A stretch of DNA of 64,000 nt from Paragordius varius (Eukaryota > Nematomorpha): positions 8,246,001 to 8,310,000 of the forward strand of contig OZ176056.1 of the NCBI GenBank assembly GCA_964247055.1, written 5' to 3'. Shown in pieces: positions 33,961-48,100 of this stretch; position 1 is the first letter of the stretch, and every line of letters starts with the position of its first letter. The notes beneath the pieces were generated by a model. It ran no database searches. It saw only the letters and a program-made list of their open reading frames with translations, and was not told the origin of the DNA. Position numbers and translations under genes: made by a program.

Positions 33961-36785
33961 ACATTAACATACCTTTAGTTGATTTTTTTTAATGTAGGGG
34001 AAAATATATGTTTATCGAACAGCAATTTTTGTCGATTTGACTGTTTTCTGCCTATCAAACTTATTTTTTAAACGAACCAGTAGTCTGTAGTATACAGATA
34101 GGGGTTAAATAACAACTTGCATAGTTTAAGGTACTTTTTAATTTTAAGAATTTCCTCTCTTGAGACTTGATACTTTTTGTGATTTATGCCAATTTTATGT
34201 GGGTTAATTTTAATTTAATAAAGTCAAAGTTATGTTATAATAAAAGACAAAAAAACTATATCAAACTATTATCTGGGGTTTTATTATAATTACAGGAAAT
34301 TTTAGAAATTATATATTTGCAGCCAAAACGGATTCATTTACTGCTAAAATCTACACCAATCATCAATAACATCTATATTTAATTGTTAAAAATATTAATT
34401 TAATTAATTATAATCCTGATTAAAATAAATTTTCCGATGAAAACTTCTCGATTTAAAATAATTTTATATACTCTCCTAACTGGGTGTTTTAAAATTTATA
34501 TTATATTTTTTTTTCGTTTTATTCCGGTTTAGGCAAAAATATATGCCTAAGAATATAAATAAGTTTCTGGGAAGGTATATCTAACGATTATAGCACAGAA
34601 AACTATGATCTAATTATAAAAATAAGTGAAATTTTTTTCCAAAATATCTAATTAGCTTCAAAAGCTCAGTATAGAGAGAGGGGGTTCTTTGAGAACTGAC
34701 GTATATACTTTAATTTAAGGGCCCTAGCAGTAACACATGAGTTATTCTAGGGTAATTTTTTTTATATTTTTGCTAAATTGAGACAAATAAAAACCACTAA
34801 TTATTTAACTTAATATAATCCTTATTTGATATTAACATGTAATCGGTTTAAGTTGCAAAATAGATATTAATGTGATAATATAAGTATTGTTTTTACTCAT
34901 TTTTGTATATGTAAATTGAATTTAACTAAATAAATTTTTAATCGATATCCCATGTAAACTAACAATTTATTTTTTTCCCTTAATCGTTTAAAAGATTCAC
35001 CTTACTCAGTGCTAAAAATAATTTTTTGTAACAAATACATTGTTTTAGGTGTCTAGTAGCTTACGATTGATTAATTTTTATATATTTACATATAATAATT
35101 TAAATGAATACTTTTAGATGGAAACAATTAAAATTATAGTCTTAAAATAATATTATAGATCAAAACACCAAAATACACAAAATCAATCGATTATTTTTGT
35201 AATTTTAAACATTTATTAAATAAAAATACCTTAGTCTTTTTTAATATATTTTAATGATTGTTTAGTTATAAAGATATTTTCTATCGATAATATTCTATAA
35301 TTTTAGATATTAATATATCTAAAAATAGAAAAACTAAAAATAAAACATTTAGCGAGACCCCTGAAAAATGAACAAAAACCATCCCTAATAATAAGTTAAT
35401 TATTGTGAGGCGTTTTCTATATTCTATAATCATAATAATCAAAAAAATATCATCATTTATGATATAAGTATTATATATCTGATATTTTTAGAAATAAATA
35501 ACAACTAGATATTTACATTGATTTTTATATTGTATTTATAGATTTTATAAAAATATATATTTGAGCTATTTAAAAAAAATTTCTTAATCTATTAACAGTA
35601 TGCACATTTTTGTTGGCAATACAATAGCGTATGGGTAAAAAACAACAAATGGATGAAATTTTACACTGCCTCTTACCTTCATAACATTAAATTTGTTTAT
35701 TTAATTATGAACAAAATTTGTTTTATACCATATGCTACTGTATATATTACCAATTGGTCAACATAATAGTGTATACTGTAATCAAAAAAAATTAAGTATG
35801 CTTTAAGACAAAAATCCGTAACCGCTATAGTCGAGTAATTATTTACCCTTTAAATTGGCGCATAAAAAAAGTCCATATATAATCGTTTCATTTAGAAAGA
35901 AATATTTCCCGAATAACACTTGTAGATCCATCCATATTCAAATGTGATAATATTTAATAAGGACTCCAATGACATATTCATCAGAAAAACTAAATCCCGA
36001 AAAATAAATTTTATAAACCATATTTCGCCCAACTAAGATTAATTATGGTTTCCGTTACTGACTTTATACAGGAAAAACGTTATTTATCTTAAGTGTTGGA
36101 CACGGCACTACCCACTTAAATTGTGCCATCTTATAAATAACCTGTTTATCTAATTGTCAACAAACTAGGCGCATATAAGTATGTTAAATTTATAAATAGT
36201 CAGGTACCACGCTGTTAAAACGTCATGATAGAAATATTAAGTTCTGAAGCTATTTAAAATGAAAAAGAATTAGATTATAGATGTTCCCCAAAGAAAGATT
36301 TAATTTGGTAAGATTGACGTAGAGGCTAAAAAGTATTTAGATTCAAGGCATGCTTCATAAAAAAGTAGTAAAACTATATTAAAACAGTTAAAAGTATTCC
36401 ATTTATTAATACTCTACTGTTTATGTATTAACTCGTATGTATGGTTTCAACTTTCGTATAATACGCTACACTATATAAAAAATTGTGTTATAAATGATAA
36501 TTCCGTTTAGCAAATGTTATTTAATGGCTAGGGTATATTCTGGATGTGCTAGCAATATTAACAGATGCACAATCCTCATTGAAATTTGCATTTTTTGACA
36601 CATATTTAAAAAAATCGTTTCATGGTGGTTAAAATACAGTAAATCAAAATTTTAGAAAGAGACAAAGATAAATATTAACAGACAATCATTTTTTTAAAAA
36701 ATAACCCATATTTTTAAAATTTATTTCAAAATTGTTGAATGGGGGGCCACGCGTAAAAGGAGATAACGCAAAAAGAAATAATTAT
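33961..36785. other. A+T-rich intergenic sequence upstream of gene A
   Basis: No supported exon or recognisable element. A CATATATTTT stretch near 34004 (minus strand) could belong to the gene A promoter, but in sequence this A+T-rich it proves nothing. Confidence 0.35.
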
Positions 36786-36789
36786 TGTA

Positions 36790-37669
36790 TATCTAAAATA
36801 CACGTTTGTTAACTGTATATCAAAATAATATATCTTTATATATATATATATATTAATAAGGTATAAATGTACTTAAATTTATTAAGGTAAAGTGCCTACA
36901 ACTACAGATCATTCAATAATATAATAATACTAAAACGTGGTTGCGAGGTTAATATAATAATACTAAAACGTTGATTGTGAGGTTGATATACAGTAAATGT
37001 TAATTTTTAATATCAAGAATTTTTTTTTTAATCCATGTGGCATTTTTTTTATCCTTTTAAAAGTTGTTTTACAAGCATATAAAAAATAACACTTACATAT
37101 ATATTTAAATGTACTTACATGTCCCTTTTCGGTACACATATATGAGATAATAATATAATATAAACGTTGATTGTGAGGTTAATAGTTAATATAATATATG
37201 ATAATGTTCATTCAAATGAGCATGTAAGTGTTACCACTATAACTTCACTACCCCCTTCTAACGAAAGCGGACGGGTGTTTCTGACGAATTCTTGTCGGGT
37301 ACTGTCATTCCTGTATTTTTGTGGGCAGCTGGTTGTTTGTCGTAGGTTCCTGGGTATTATAATTGTTAAGACTTGAGGCTGTTTGGATAATCGGTTCGGT
37401 TTCGTCACACTGGATTGATCGTGCTGTTTGGTTGAGAATTAGCTATATTAACACCACTGACAGGAAAGACGGTATTCGACACAAGAATTCGTCAGAAACA
37501 CCCGTCCGCTTTCGTTAGAAGGGGGTAGTGTTATAGTGGTAACACTTACATGCTCATTTGAATGAACATTATATTATATTATTATATTAAGCTCGCTACC
37601 AACGTTTATATTATATTATTATATTGTTAATAAACTGTATGCAGGCACTTTAGCTTGATAAATTTGAAT

Positions 37670-37704
<35 letters not shown>

Positions 37705-37735
37705 ATATACAGTGAACAAACGTGTATTTTTGATA
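36790..37735. repeat. Inverted pair of LTR-bearing ends within the Gypsy fossil
   Basis: Two arms mirror each other: from about 36790 (aatacacgtttgttaactgt) and from about 37735 (inverse), each including a TA tract, a short internal stretch with ccgctttcgttagaag, and meeting near 37440. They look like two element 3' ends joined in opposite orientation. Fossil. Confidence 0.6.
37676..37702. repeat. TA microsatellite within the Gypsy fossil
   Basis: AT dinucleotide run, mirrored by a shorter run at 36838-36853 in the opposite arm. Confidence 0.9.
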
Positions 37736-38050
37736 TAATAATGATAGGTTCAAAATCATTAAATTATTTGGGGTTTAAAATATCGAAAAAGGATATAATC
37801 TCATGTAAAAAAATCAAAGCAATTTTGACGTTTCATAAACGTTTTACACCAAAATTACAAATGATAGTCGGTTCCTTACATGAATTAATTAGTAAAATTG
37901 CGAATTGGTCTTCAACAGAGAAACATGAGAAAAGCTGGATAGCAGCTAGGAAATTGTTAAGCGAAAAAGTGTTTTTAACACCATATAATCACAATAGGAA
38001 ATTGATAAAGAAACTGATGCGTCTGATTAAGGATTTCGGTTCATTTAAAT

Positions 38051-39454
38051 CAGTGGTACTCAAACCGCAGCCCGCGGGCCGCATGCGGCCTTAAGAGTGC
38101 TTTAAAATTGCCTTATTACCATATTGATACTCAAATTATTTTTTTAATGATAAATTTTAAAAATACACATAAACGAATTTTTGCTTATTTTAATATTAAT
38201 TTATTTCTTTAGATTAAATCTTGGTAATTTTTATTTTTTACCCAATTTGAAATGTAGAAAAATTCCCTACATAAAAATGATTTTAAAATGTTGGCAAACG
38301 TTGTTTCTGTTTCTGCATTCTACTTTCTTTTGTATTTTAAAATTTTTATTGCCATCCTTTTTTGTATGTAAGCAATATCCAAACTTGCATATATATATAT
38401 ATATATATTTTTTCATTGCTATCCCGCATTATTTTTTATAACTCCTTCCCATAAAATATTTTTCAAATCAATATTATTAAATTTTGAGCTGTTTTTTTAT
38501 ACCATAATTTAAATTATATTCCTATTTTTTTTAAAAAAATTACATAATTTTTTAACATAAATTCAAAGGATGACATCTAATGCTAATAAAAGTAAATTAA
38601 AAAAACGGGAAGAAAAATTCTTTGTCGTTTTAAATAAAAATATTGTTACCTGCCTTATAACATTACTTATAAATTTAGTATTTTTACAAGTTTTTAAGGG
38701 AGCAAAAAATAACCCAATTTGATAATCAAACCCTTGTTTTGAAGAAATATAATAATATCTAAACAATATTCTATAAATAAAACACTATATTTTTCAACAC
38801 TTAAAACGATGAAGAAAACATGAAATTTACTGCGGAGATTAATTTAATAATAGACAATCATTTAGTAGTTTTATCTGATGCTTAAAACTCGTTGAAAATC
38901 CATGGCATATGGATATATCCAATAACTTGACCATTTCGGTCTTGATCAGGCGCATATATTAAAGAATTCGTAGATTATAAAAATGATTCCAATTTGGAAA
39001 TAAACTTCGAGGAGAATCGTAGAGAAAAAAGATACGTAGAGTTTTTGCAAGTATCAAAAAATGTGCTCAAGTTATCCTAATTGTTTTTCCTCAACTTACA
39101 CGCGTGAGACTGCATATTCAAAAATTAATATGTCAATATATAGAGAATTCGCTTAACCGATGATCATATGGACGACGTATTAAGATTGGCCTGCCATGAG
39201 GCGAAACCAAATTTGTAATTATTGGTTAATATCAAAATAAATGTTGTTATCAAAATATGTTAATTTTTAAACTAATGGTGCAAAACGAGTTTTTAGCTGG
39301 ATTTACATACGATCCTCAAAATATCATTGCGCTGATATATAAATATGTACATATATGTCAAATAGTTATGGAATATTTGCCATATGATGGTTCATGGCCC
39401 TCGAAAAAAAAATATTTTATTTGGCCCGTCAAATTTCTTTGGTGAGTACCACTG
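38051..39454 (+). mobile_element. hAT transposon relic with 8-bp target duplication
   Basis: Ends cagtggtactcaaaccgcag (with gcccgcgggccgc just inside) and, inverted, cagtggtactcaccaaag with gggcc inside. Flanking 8-mers are atttaaat and atttaaag, a 7/8 target-site duplication of the length typical for hAT. The right half holds transposase remnants on the plus strand: NFEENRREKRYVEFLQVS, then RLTDDHMDDVLRLACHEAKP (about 39150-39215), the hAT C-terminal dimerisation region (LTDEHL..xLRLA type). Interrupted by stops, so no longer autonomous. It is inserted in the Gypsy fossil and is therefore younger than it. Confidence 0.8.
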
Positions 39455-42298
39455 ATTTAAAGTCATGATGTTAATAGTAAAGGGTGCCGATCGCCTATGC
39501 CTCACAAAAATGTAGCAACGCGGAATCGAATTATTTCATTATCGAGAAAGAATTGACAATATTGTTTGCGCTAAAAAGGTTTCATAGTTTCGTATATGGA
39601 GAAACTGATCATTTACCATTAGTAAAGTTAATTAATAGAGATCGAAACTTAAAAGAAATACATAATGCTAAAGTGCTAAGATGATTAATAAAATAAATAA
39701 ATACGATTTTGAAATAAGTCTTTAAAAGGGGCCTCAAAATAGAGCTAATTTATCAAGATGGCCGATTGACAAGATCGATGCCTATGATGAAAATTATGCG
39801 GTTACCAGATACCTGAGATTTTTAAATTGTCATAATGAATGGTTAAGCAGAGATGAAATTCGCAAAGAAACCGTGTTAGATCCGGTCTAACAAAAAGTAA
39901 ATAAAGTGTTTAACAACCATGACTTGAGTTCTCCAGAATCAGAGAAGTTTGTAAACCGTAAAGATGAGATGGTAAGTTTAAATGATCGGAAAATTCCAAA
40001 GCCCTTCCAAAAGAGGGTGATGAGATACCTAAACAACGGTCATTACAACGTAGAGAGCATGAAAGCGATGACCAGATTTACGTGTTATTGGCCAGAATTA
40101 GAAAACGACCTGGTGAAAGCCAGTAGTCAGTGAGAATGGTGCCAATGTAGTAGGCCGAATGTAATTCAGAATTCCACTTATCAGTGGGATCATAATGTTG
40201 CTGTGTGGGAGCGTTTGCATATTTATATAGCCGGACCGGTAGACGGTTATTATTGGTGGTTAATAATTGATAGCATCTCTAAATGGGCAGAATGGTCTAT
40301 TTGAACAAGGTAACCGCAGCGAATATGATCCATAAATAAAAAGAAAAGTTTGCAAGGTTTGGCTTTGCAGAGAAATAGTTAGCGATAAAGCATCGTATTT
40401 AAACAATGAGTACTTTACTTCAACCTTAAATAAGTTAGGGACAATGATAAGAGTAATGGGATGATATAAAGGTTAGTGACGATAAAAATTAATTACAAGA
40501 GAATAAAAAATTATGCGATATCCACCCATGAAGCGTATAGAAACTCGATACACTCGACAACCAAAAAAACCCCGGCTCAATTAATGTTCAAACGAACACC
40601 CCATACCCCCTTAACCCGAAATAGTAGAACGATATTGTTAGATGCACCGGCTCCCTGACGTCAGTTTGCAATTAATGACCCAGTTATGATAAAAAATGAA
40701 CTAAGTCCAGATTGGCACGCCGGAGAGATCAGGGACCGTACATGGTTATTTCCTACAAGGTGTGGGACAAAGACCGGAAGAAACTCGTGAGAAAACACGC
40801 CGATCAATGAATACACTATCCACAACAGCAAACAACCATTTCAAGCAACTTAAAGTGATGAGGACGTAACTACTGTGAGAATTGATGTCACAATAGCCGA
40901 TTGTCAACCAAACAGCACGATAAACCCCAGCGATGAAACCGAACCGATTACCCAGACAGCCAAGTCTAAACAATAACAATACCTAGGAACCTACGTCAAC
41001 CAGCTCGCTTACGAAAATACAGGAGACGGTACCCGACGAGAATTCATCAGAACGTCCGCTTTGGTTATTGTTTAGGCTTACGAAACGGGAGACAGAGATG
41101 TAAATTGGTAATACACTCATGTACATACTTAAAAATTAAATTTTGTCGTTATTTTCATTTTAATAAAAAATTTGGATTTTTGTTTTTTAAGCTATGCCTG
41201 AGTTTATTACTTTTACTGTATCTTTCACGATGGTTGCTTAAATATTGTAGCATTATATTGATGTTTATGATTGGAGTTAAAAGAATTTCTAGGAATGTCT
41301 TACAGCAGCGTCCCTTTTGTTAAATATGCCACCATATAATAAAAACTGGGCTTTTATAATAATGAGGCCATCTGATCTTCTTATTCAGAGAATATTTCTG
41401 GATAAAACAATGGTTTATCTGAATAACAAAAATTGGTATAGGCGTTTTTCAAATAAGCCCTGCGGATAGAGTTTAAGTATAATACACCACTGTATCATAA
41501 AAAACTTAACTTCATAGTTAAATAAAAGAAATTTTTACTTTGAAGGCTGGCATAACAAGCATACCACTTTTTTGAATTCGCAACTATATATTATTGACTC
41601 CATGTAAGATAAATTCCTTGTTATAAATTTAAACATAATATTTCGCGTTGAAAAAGATATTAAATGATCCGATTTATTATGGAGGTAAACATCATAGCAG
41701 CCCACAATTTTTTAAGGTTCTTGAACACACGATTCAAAAGATTTTCTGTTTTAAAAATCAATGTTTCAACTAAGGCACAGCGAAGAACCTAACACATGTA
41801 GTGTATGAAATTTAAATTGCACGAAAGCGGTGAAGAAGAGGGTTGTTATTGAAATATCTTAAAAAATATATGTTAGGTAAAAAACATATCATAGAGCTAT
41901 TAATTTTGTGGCTAACATGTCATTATTATTAATATATTCTTTAAATACCAATAAAGCGTTAAAGCAAATATTTTCCATAAATGCCAATATTTATGCATTA
42001 AATTTGACTAAAAAATTTCAGTAATAGGAATCTTGAACAGTATTAGTTAGATATAAAGTTTTATAGGTTAAATATACGACACATGCGCTTAAACATAATT
42101 GTCCCCAATTTAAAATTTTTAAGCCAAGTATAAAAAATTTTAATCGTTGGTCTAAATAATTGACATATATGAAAATTCTTATCACATATTCTCGGCACTT
42201 TTGGTTTTATTTTATAAAAAAAACAAACTAATCGATTATAAAAAGCATAAAACATGGAAACATTCGGACACATATAATTTATATATTCTCTTTATATT

Positions 42299-42580
42299 AT
42301 ACCATTTAAAATTCGAATTAACACTTAAACAATTAGAATTCAATCTTATTCAAAATCACCCTCAAATAAATTACTTGTTTTTTAAGATTAAAAATTACCT
42401 ATATTTTTTAATATTTTTAAAACAATGAATTTCTGTATAAAATTAAAATAATACTAAAAAACATAATAAACTATGCCAATTAGATATATTTCATATTAAT
42501 AATGAGTATTATTAGTTCGACACAAAATTTATTTTTAGGGTGATGAATTGTTAAAGGGTGAATTTGTGTGAAGGGTTAAT
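42299..42580. mobile_element. ATACCATTT-family MITE, decayed
   Basis: ataccatttaaaattcgaat, left units, a middle alike in the other copies, and right units in which the terminal ATGGTAT is lost. Confidence 0.55.
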
Positions 42581-43319
42581 AAATTAGATAAAATAGTTTG
42601 ATTGCTCTATCAAAAAAATTAATATTATAACAAAATATGCGCTTTCTGCGAATAAGACCCAAAACAAACCTGAATGAATTTTTTTATCAAAATATTTATA
42701 TTTCATCGGGCATATATTTTTAATTGATTTTTAAATTTTTTAAATAGGATTTAACTCGTATCTAGCCTGATTTTAGAATTTTATTTAAGGAAACAAACAT
42801 TAGATTGTATAAGTATCAGCATTCATTTTTTCCATGCAATTTAAAACGATTTTTAAATTTTGAATATGGATGAGTTTATGTTATAAAATTTCTAAACACT
42901 TCAAATATAAATTAATTATTTTCTTGCTTCATATTTTGACACCTTTAACCTTTTATAACAACCGCTATATTAACATTAAAACATTCCTCTCATATAGTAA
43001 ACCATACAATAGGCCTATAAAATAAACTTTTTAACTAATTTATGGCCTCCAATTTCAAGTTTAGTTAAAAAGTTGATCAGTTATTTTAAAGCGGGTCGTC
43101 ATAAGAAACGGATAGTTTTATAAATAGGGACAGTAATCAAAGACATGGCAAACATCCCCTTTAATATCTATTTTGGTATATAACGGTATTTGGACTGTAA
43201 ACTTTTAGAGTTATTGGACAAAATTGATAAATCGCGAATTTATACATTATTAAAATAAATATTTGATGGATTATAAAGGCTTCAATTATTATATACGGAT
43301 AAATTAAAAATATTTATCT

Positions 43320-43560
43320 GCAGTAAAATTTAAAATTTAAGGGACAAAATGTAAAAATATAAAGAATTTTTTCAAAAGACAGTATTTTTTTTAAATTTGC
43401 TTTTTTATAATATAATTCATTGTTTTTAACTACAAATTAAAAAAACAGCTATGTATCTGGGTAAGAAATATAATTATATATTTAACAATTTGTAACTTTA
43501 AAGAGAAAAAATATGGTTTTTGGAAAAAAAATTTGTTTTTATATTTTTATTTGCATTCTT
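43320..43560. mobile_element. ACGGACAAAACGT MITE, decayed
   Basis: The left end (aagggacaaaatgtaaaaat) is clear; the right end is weak. Confidence 0.45.
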
Positions 43561-45167
43561 GGGCTATAGTCCTTAATTTTTTTATAAAATAGCAAAAAGT
43601 ACGGTTAAAAAGTTTAATTATTATTTCAACCAAATTCTGTTTTTGAAATTATTGATTATATACACAAATAGAGTCAGGATAAAAATTTTATCCCGTAACT
43701 GTTGAGTATACCCGATATTTCACTTGCGAATTTTCAAGTATAACCTGATTTGATAACATTATTATATACCTCGAATTTAAATTTTCAGTTAGTAACTGCT
43801 TAATATATATATGTATATAAAAGACTCTCTGTAATGCTCCAAAAATCTGATAGTCAGCTAAAAATAATTTTTATCAATCGACCCCATGTCATTGTTATAT
43901 GTTTTTACAATTTTTAATTAATATTAAACAATCTGACTAACTTATACTTCTAAACACAGTTTAGATGAAAATGGTACCTAACTTGTGCAGAAATAAAAAT
44001 TTATTTTCAGTATGTAAAAAATTATAATATTAAACTGATTAAAAATAAGATTTCTTTCATAGTAAATCAACATTTTGATTTTTCTTAAACTATAGAAATG
44101 CTGTGCCTTTGCTAAAAATAATTAATGACAGGATTTAATGATTTATTTATTAATACCATATTTTTAAATTAATATATATATCAAATAAACATATTTTAAA
44201 TCACTTGGTTGAAATGAAAAAAAATATTATTAATTTTTATTATTCAAATTTTTTTTATCTACAATGCTAAAATCTACATAACATTTAGACCTGATCATAA
44301 AAAAATCGCCATACTATTTGATCGTCCCTTGATATTTTACACAGAGTTTTTTATTATAGTTGTCGCATCTAATTAATTTTGACAGTAGTCTTATAGTTTG
44401 CCATTTATATTTCAAATCCTCTACAAAAGTTAAACATTTCCAATTCACCAAAGAAACATATGTAATTGGGATTAATCTAACTCATTATTGATAAAAATAT
44501 GTTTTATGTTATGGCAAAACCAATTATTTTTTCTGTATTTATGTTTTTAAACAAATTTCAATGTTTATATATATCAACCATTATATTATTTGCTATTTAA
44601 CATTTTATATTTTATAAAAATATCCAAAATATAGTATAAAAAAATTATTTTAGCACAAGAAATTTAAGCATAATTATTCAAGATTTTTTTAAATTATTAC
44701 CTATTTTTAATGAATTAATTTAGTCTAATTATTTTAGCTGCTTCGTTTAAATACAGGAGGTATAATATAACCATAATTATCAGTTAAATTGAAAATCATA
44801 AAGTAACCCGTTTTAATATAACTACTCCATTTATAATTAATTAAACCAATATATAATTTCAATGAAAAAAACTTAATTTCAAAGCACGTATATGTATAAG
44901 ATCAATTCAACTGATTCTTTTATTAAAAAATATAATTAAATTTGTTTTTATATGTGCATAGTAGATTTTTAATTAATATAAATTGGTGTATCCTTATATA
45001 TTAATTTTCATCTATAATCTATATATTTATCACAATAATTATATAATTTTATATAATGATGTTTTAAATCTTAAATTAGGTAGGTATAAAAAACTTTAGA
45101 AATATTTTAAAATAATACTTTTATTAAAATAAAAAAAATGCATCATTTATTTAGATATTTTAAAAAA

Positions 45168-45193
45168 TCAATCCGTGTCGGAAAATTCAGAAC
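45168..45193 (-). CDS. Gene C terminal exon with stop
   Basis: Preceded by a TA-rich tract ending in atatag. After two bases it reads SEFSDTD and stops at TGA. It continues the acidic tail of the preceding exons in the expected phase. Confidence 0.62.
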
Positions 45194-48100
45194 CTATATA
45201 TATATATATTATATTACAGTAAATATATCATTTATAAAGACGAAAAATTAAAACTAAAAAACATATTTTATGAAATCATATTTTATCTTTAAATGAATTT
45301 TCCATAGTTAGCTATTATTAATTGAGGTTCGTGTAATCATCATAAATTTTTATGCTTTATTCCAAAACATCCGATAGAATATTGAATAAAGGTTAAAAAT
45401 TAGTGATATTAATTGAAAAGGTTGGATATTTACTTTTTTATATATGTATTTTATTATAATGTTTTAATATACAAATTTCTTACTATAGATTTCAGCTATA
45501 TAAATATGGGTATAAAAAAATGGCATTTTTTAGCTTGTAAAATATTAAACGCATTAAATCCAGCCAATAACTTACAATATTTACAACATGAAAATTAAGA
45601 TTTTATCCTATTAAAATCTGCTCAATATAATTTACCACACATATCATAAATTTTAACTCAATTAGTAACATTAATGTCCAAAATTAAAATAATAATCAAA
45701 AATCCTTGCACTTCTAAATTTCTCCATATAATATATATATATTATTATCGAAACTTATAATATGAATAAATTTAATTATTGCATAAAAAACATTAAAATA
45801 AGTATAAATTTCTCGTGAGTATCATTGAATTTATAATTTTTTGGGACTGTTTTTTACGTTCTGTAATTATAAATCAGTTATAATCGTTTATTCTCAAAAA
45901 CACTCGTTTTAATGGATAATTTAATCGACCAAATTCATAAAAGTGGAGTATTAATAAAGAAGGCAAAAAAATATTTTACCCTCTTCCTCGATATCCGAAA
46001 GCACTGTGTAAATATACACATTTAAAAAAATTGTCAAAAAAATTGAAATCGAACTATTTGAAAGCGCCGTTATATTGGAATAACCAAGGATAGTAATGCA
46101 TTAATTTATAATTAATTTAAATATTTTTTATTGAAATTTGTTTGTCTTTTACTTTGCAAATCAAAATGGTGAACTTTAAAAGAAAGTTGTTGAAAGTCAA
46201 AAACTGTCACCAAAAATAATATAACCTACTTAGAGAAGAGGTTTCAGATGCATCCTCTACAATAAAACAAATTTAATTAATAAAAATAATATTTTATAAA
46301 ATAGCTCACCGGCGGGAAATTCTCCTTTTACAGTTAAAATAATATATATACATATTTTTATATAACGTTAAAATAATCAAAATGTGTAAAATACTTGCAG
46401 TTGAAATAGCTTTAAATTAAGAACATTGATTAATTTAAAATTCATTATAAGGAAAAATAAAATAAATTAATTATACCCTCGTCAATCTGTTGACTCACTG
46501 AATTGGGTTGAAAAATAGTTTTATACAATTAAATGTAAAATATTAAGTCATTTATCTTGCTTACTATCAATAGATTCAGCCGAGGCTACATTAATTTAAT
46601 ATTTCTAAATTTTTAGTAATTCCACAAAATTTTAAATTCGCAGTCAATTTTTTATATAGAAATCTAATTTTACAGTAAAAATTAAAATTATACGGACAAA
46701 ACGTAAAAATATAAAGACAAATATTTTTTGAAAAGGATCACTGTACTTTCAAACATTTATTTTTTAAAACTTATTATTTTGTATGAAAGGAAATAACACA
46801 CTTAATTACAAACTTAAAGTAATAAAATAAACTTATGTGGGAAATATAAAAGATTAACAGTGTGTTTTTGTTTTTAAAAAAAATTTGTTCTTATCCTTTT
46901 ACGTTTTGTTCTAATTTTAATTTTTATTGTAAATTTAAATTCAACTTATGTTATGAGATATATATATATATATTTATTTAAATATATGCTTACAAACAAT
47001 ATTAGCATCTTAGATATATATATATATATATATAATTTAAACAATATTAATATATATATTTCAATAAATATTTAATACCTGAGTTGAGTAACCTTGATGT
47101 GCCTAACAAAAAATATATTTGTAGATAAAAATAATTTTTTTTAAACAAGTTAATTTGTTACGTACTTTTTAAGCCTTCATTGAAATCTGGATATTAGCCA
47201 AAACAGAATATTAAAATAGATGTATGAAAATCCACATTTTAAAACAATTAGAGTATTTTTTAAAATATATTTTGCGTCAGCTATGAAAAATATTTTTTGA
47301 TCTAAATTATAATTTTAGCTTTATTATCCACGAAAAATTAACAGACCTTAGAGAAAAAATAATATTGGAATTCATCTGTTTGGGAAATTATTTGTAATAA
47401 ATTTTTTCAGCTATTTTTTGTAGTGTCAAATGAAAAAATCATTTTTGAGATTCAGGTAAATTCATGTTTAATTTTGAAGTTCTCGAGATTAGATATATTT
47501 ACTTGCGACATCGGCTTCCAGACCTAAACAAATATATCAAGTATATAAAAATTTTATTTGTGAATTTTATATTCCTTTAAACTCCATCCCCCGACTCTAA
47601 AATAATTTATGCGGCCAGCAACGTTAGTCTTTAATTCTAAAAATTTAGCTTAAATCCAATCTTAAATTAATAAATGGTTTTAATTTAATAAACAGAAAAT
47701 TAAAAGCCAAAATTTTTATATAATAATATTATAAATTGAATTAAAAATTGAAGCTATACATTTTATCAAAAGCTCTTATTTTTTAACATAGTTTTTTAAA
47801 TATAACTCATGGTAACACAAATAATGAAATAAATTACACTGTGAGAAAAAATTTTGAAAAAGTATGGTTTAAAAATATTTTTTTCTTTTTACGTTTTTAG
47901 TCATTTTGTCTGTATTATTTTTATTGTAATTACTATTAAGCAATATAATGAATTTTTTGATTCTTACAATATAGCATTTTATAGGTTGTCATTAAGATTT
48001 AAGCTAAAATCGTACTTTCGATAAATCCTTTTGCCTCTATATAAATATAACATTAAACGGCTATATACATAGTGTTTCAAAAAAATCCTGATGAAATATA

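Larger units (their letters stand above)
36790..41100 (+). mobile_element. Fossil Gypsy/Ty3-type LTR retroelement complex, broken
   Basis: Protein-level traces of a Gypsy-type pol region lie on the plus strand: a reverse-transcriptase region (about 37740-38040), an RNase H-type region (about 39480-39690) and an integrase with its zinc-binding N-terminal part and core (about 39900-40660). LTR-like and 3'-internal segments occur at 36.8-37.7 kb in two opposed orientations and again, as 3'-internal sequence, at about 40.7-41.06 kb. The complex has many breaks, is rearranged and holds an inserted hAT element, so it is old. It lies between genes A and C. Confidence 0.75.
41110..45160. other. Intergenic sequence 3' of gene C, mostly featureless
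   Basis: Apart from the MITEs at 42.3 and 43.3 kb no exon or element was recognised; open frames here are short and A+T-biased. Confidence 0.35.

Noticed and set aside
45413-45598. 61-codon open frame with hydrophobic start (plus strand)
   Set aside because: The hydrophobicity follows from T-rich codons; no splice partners or homology visible.
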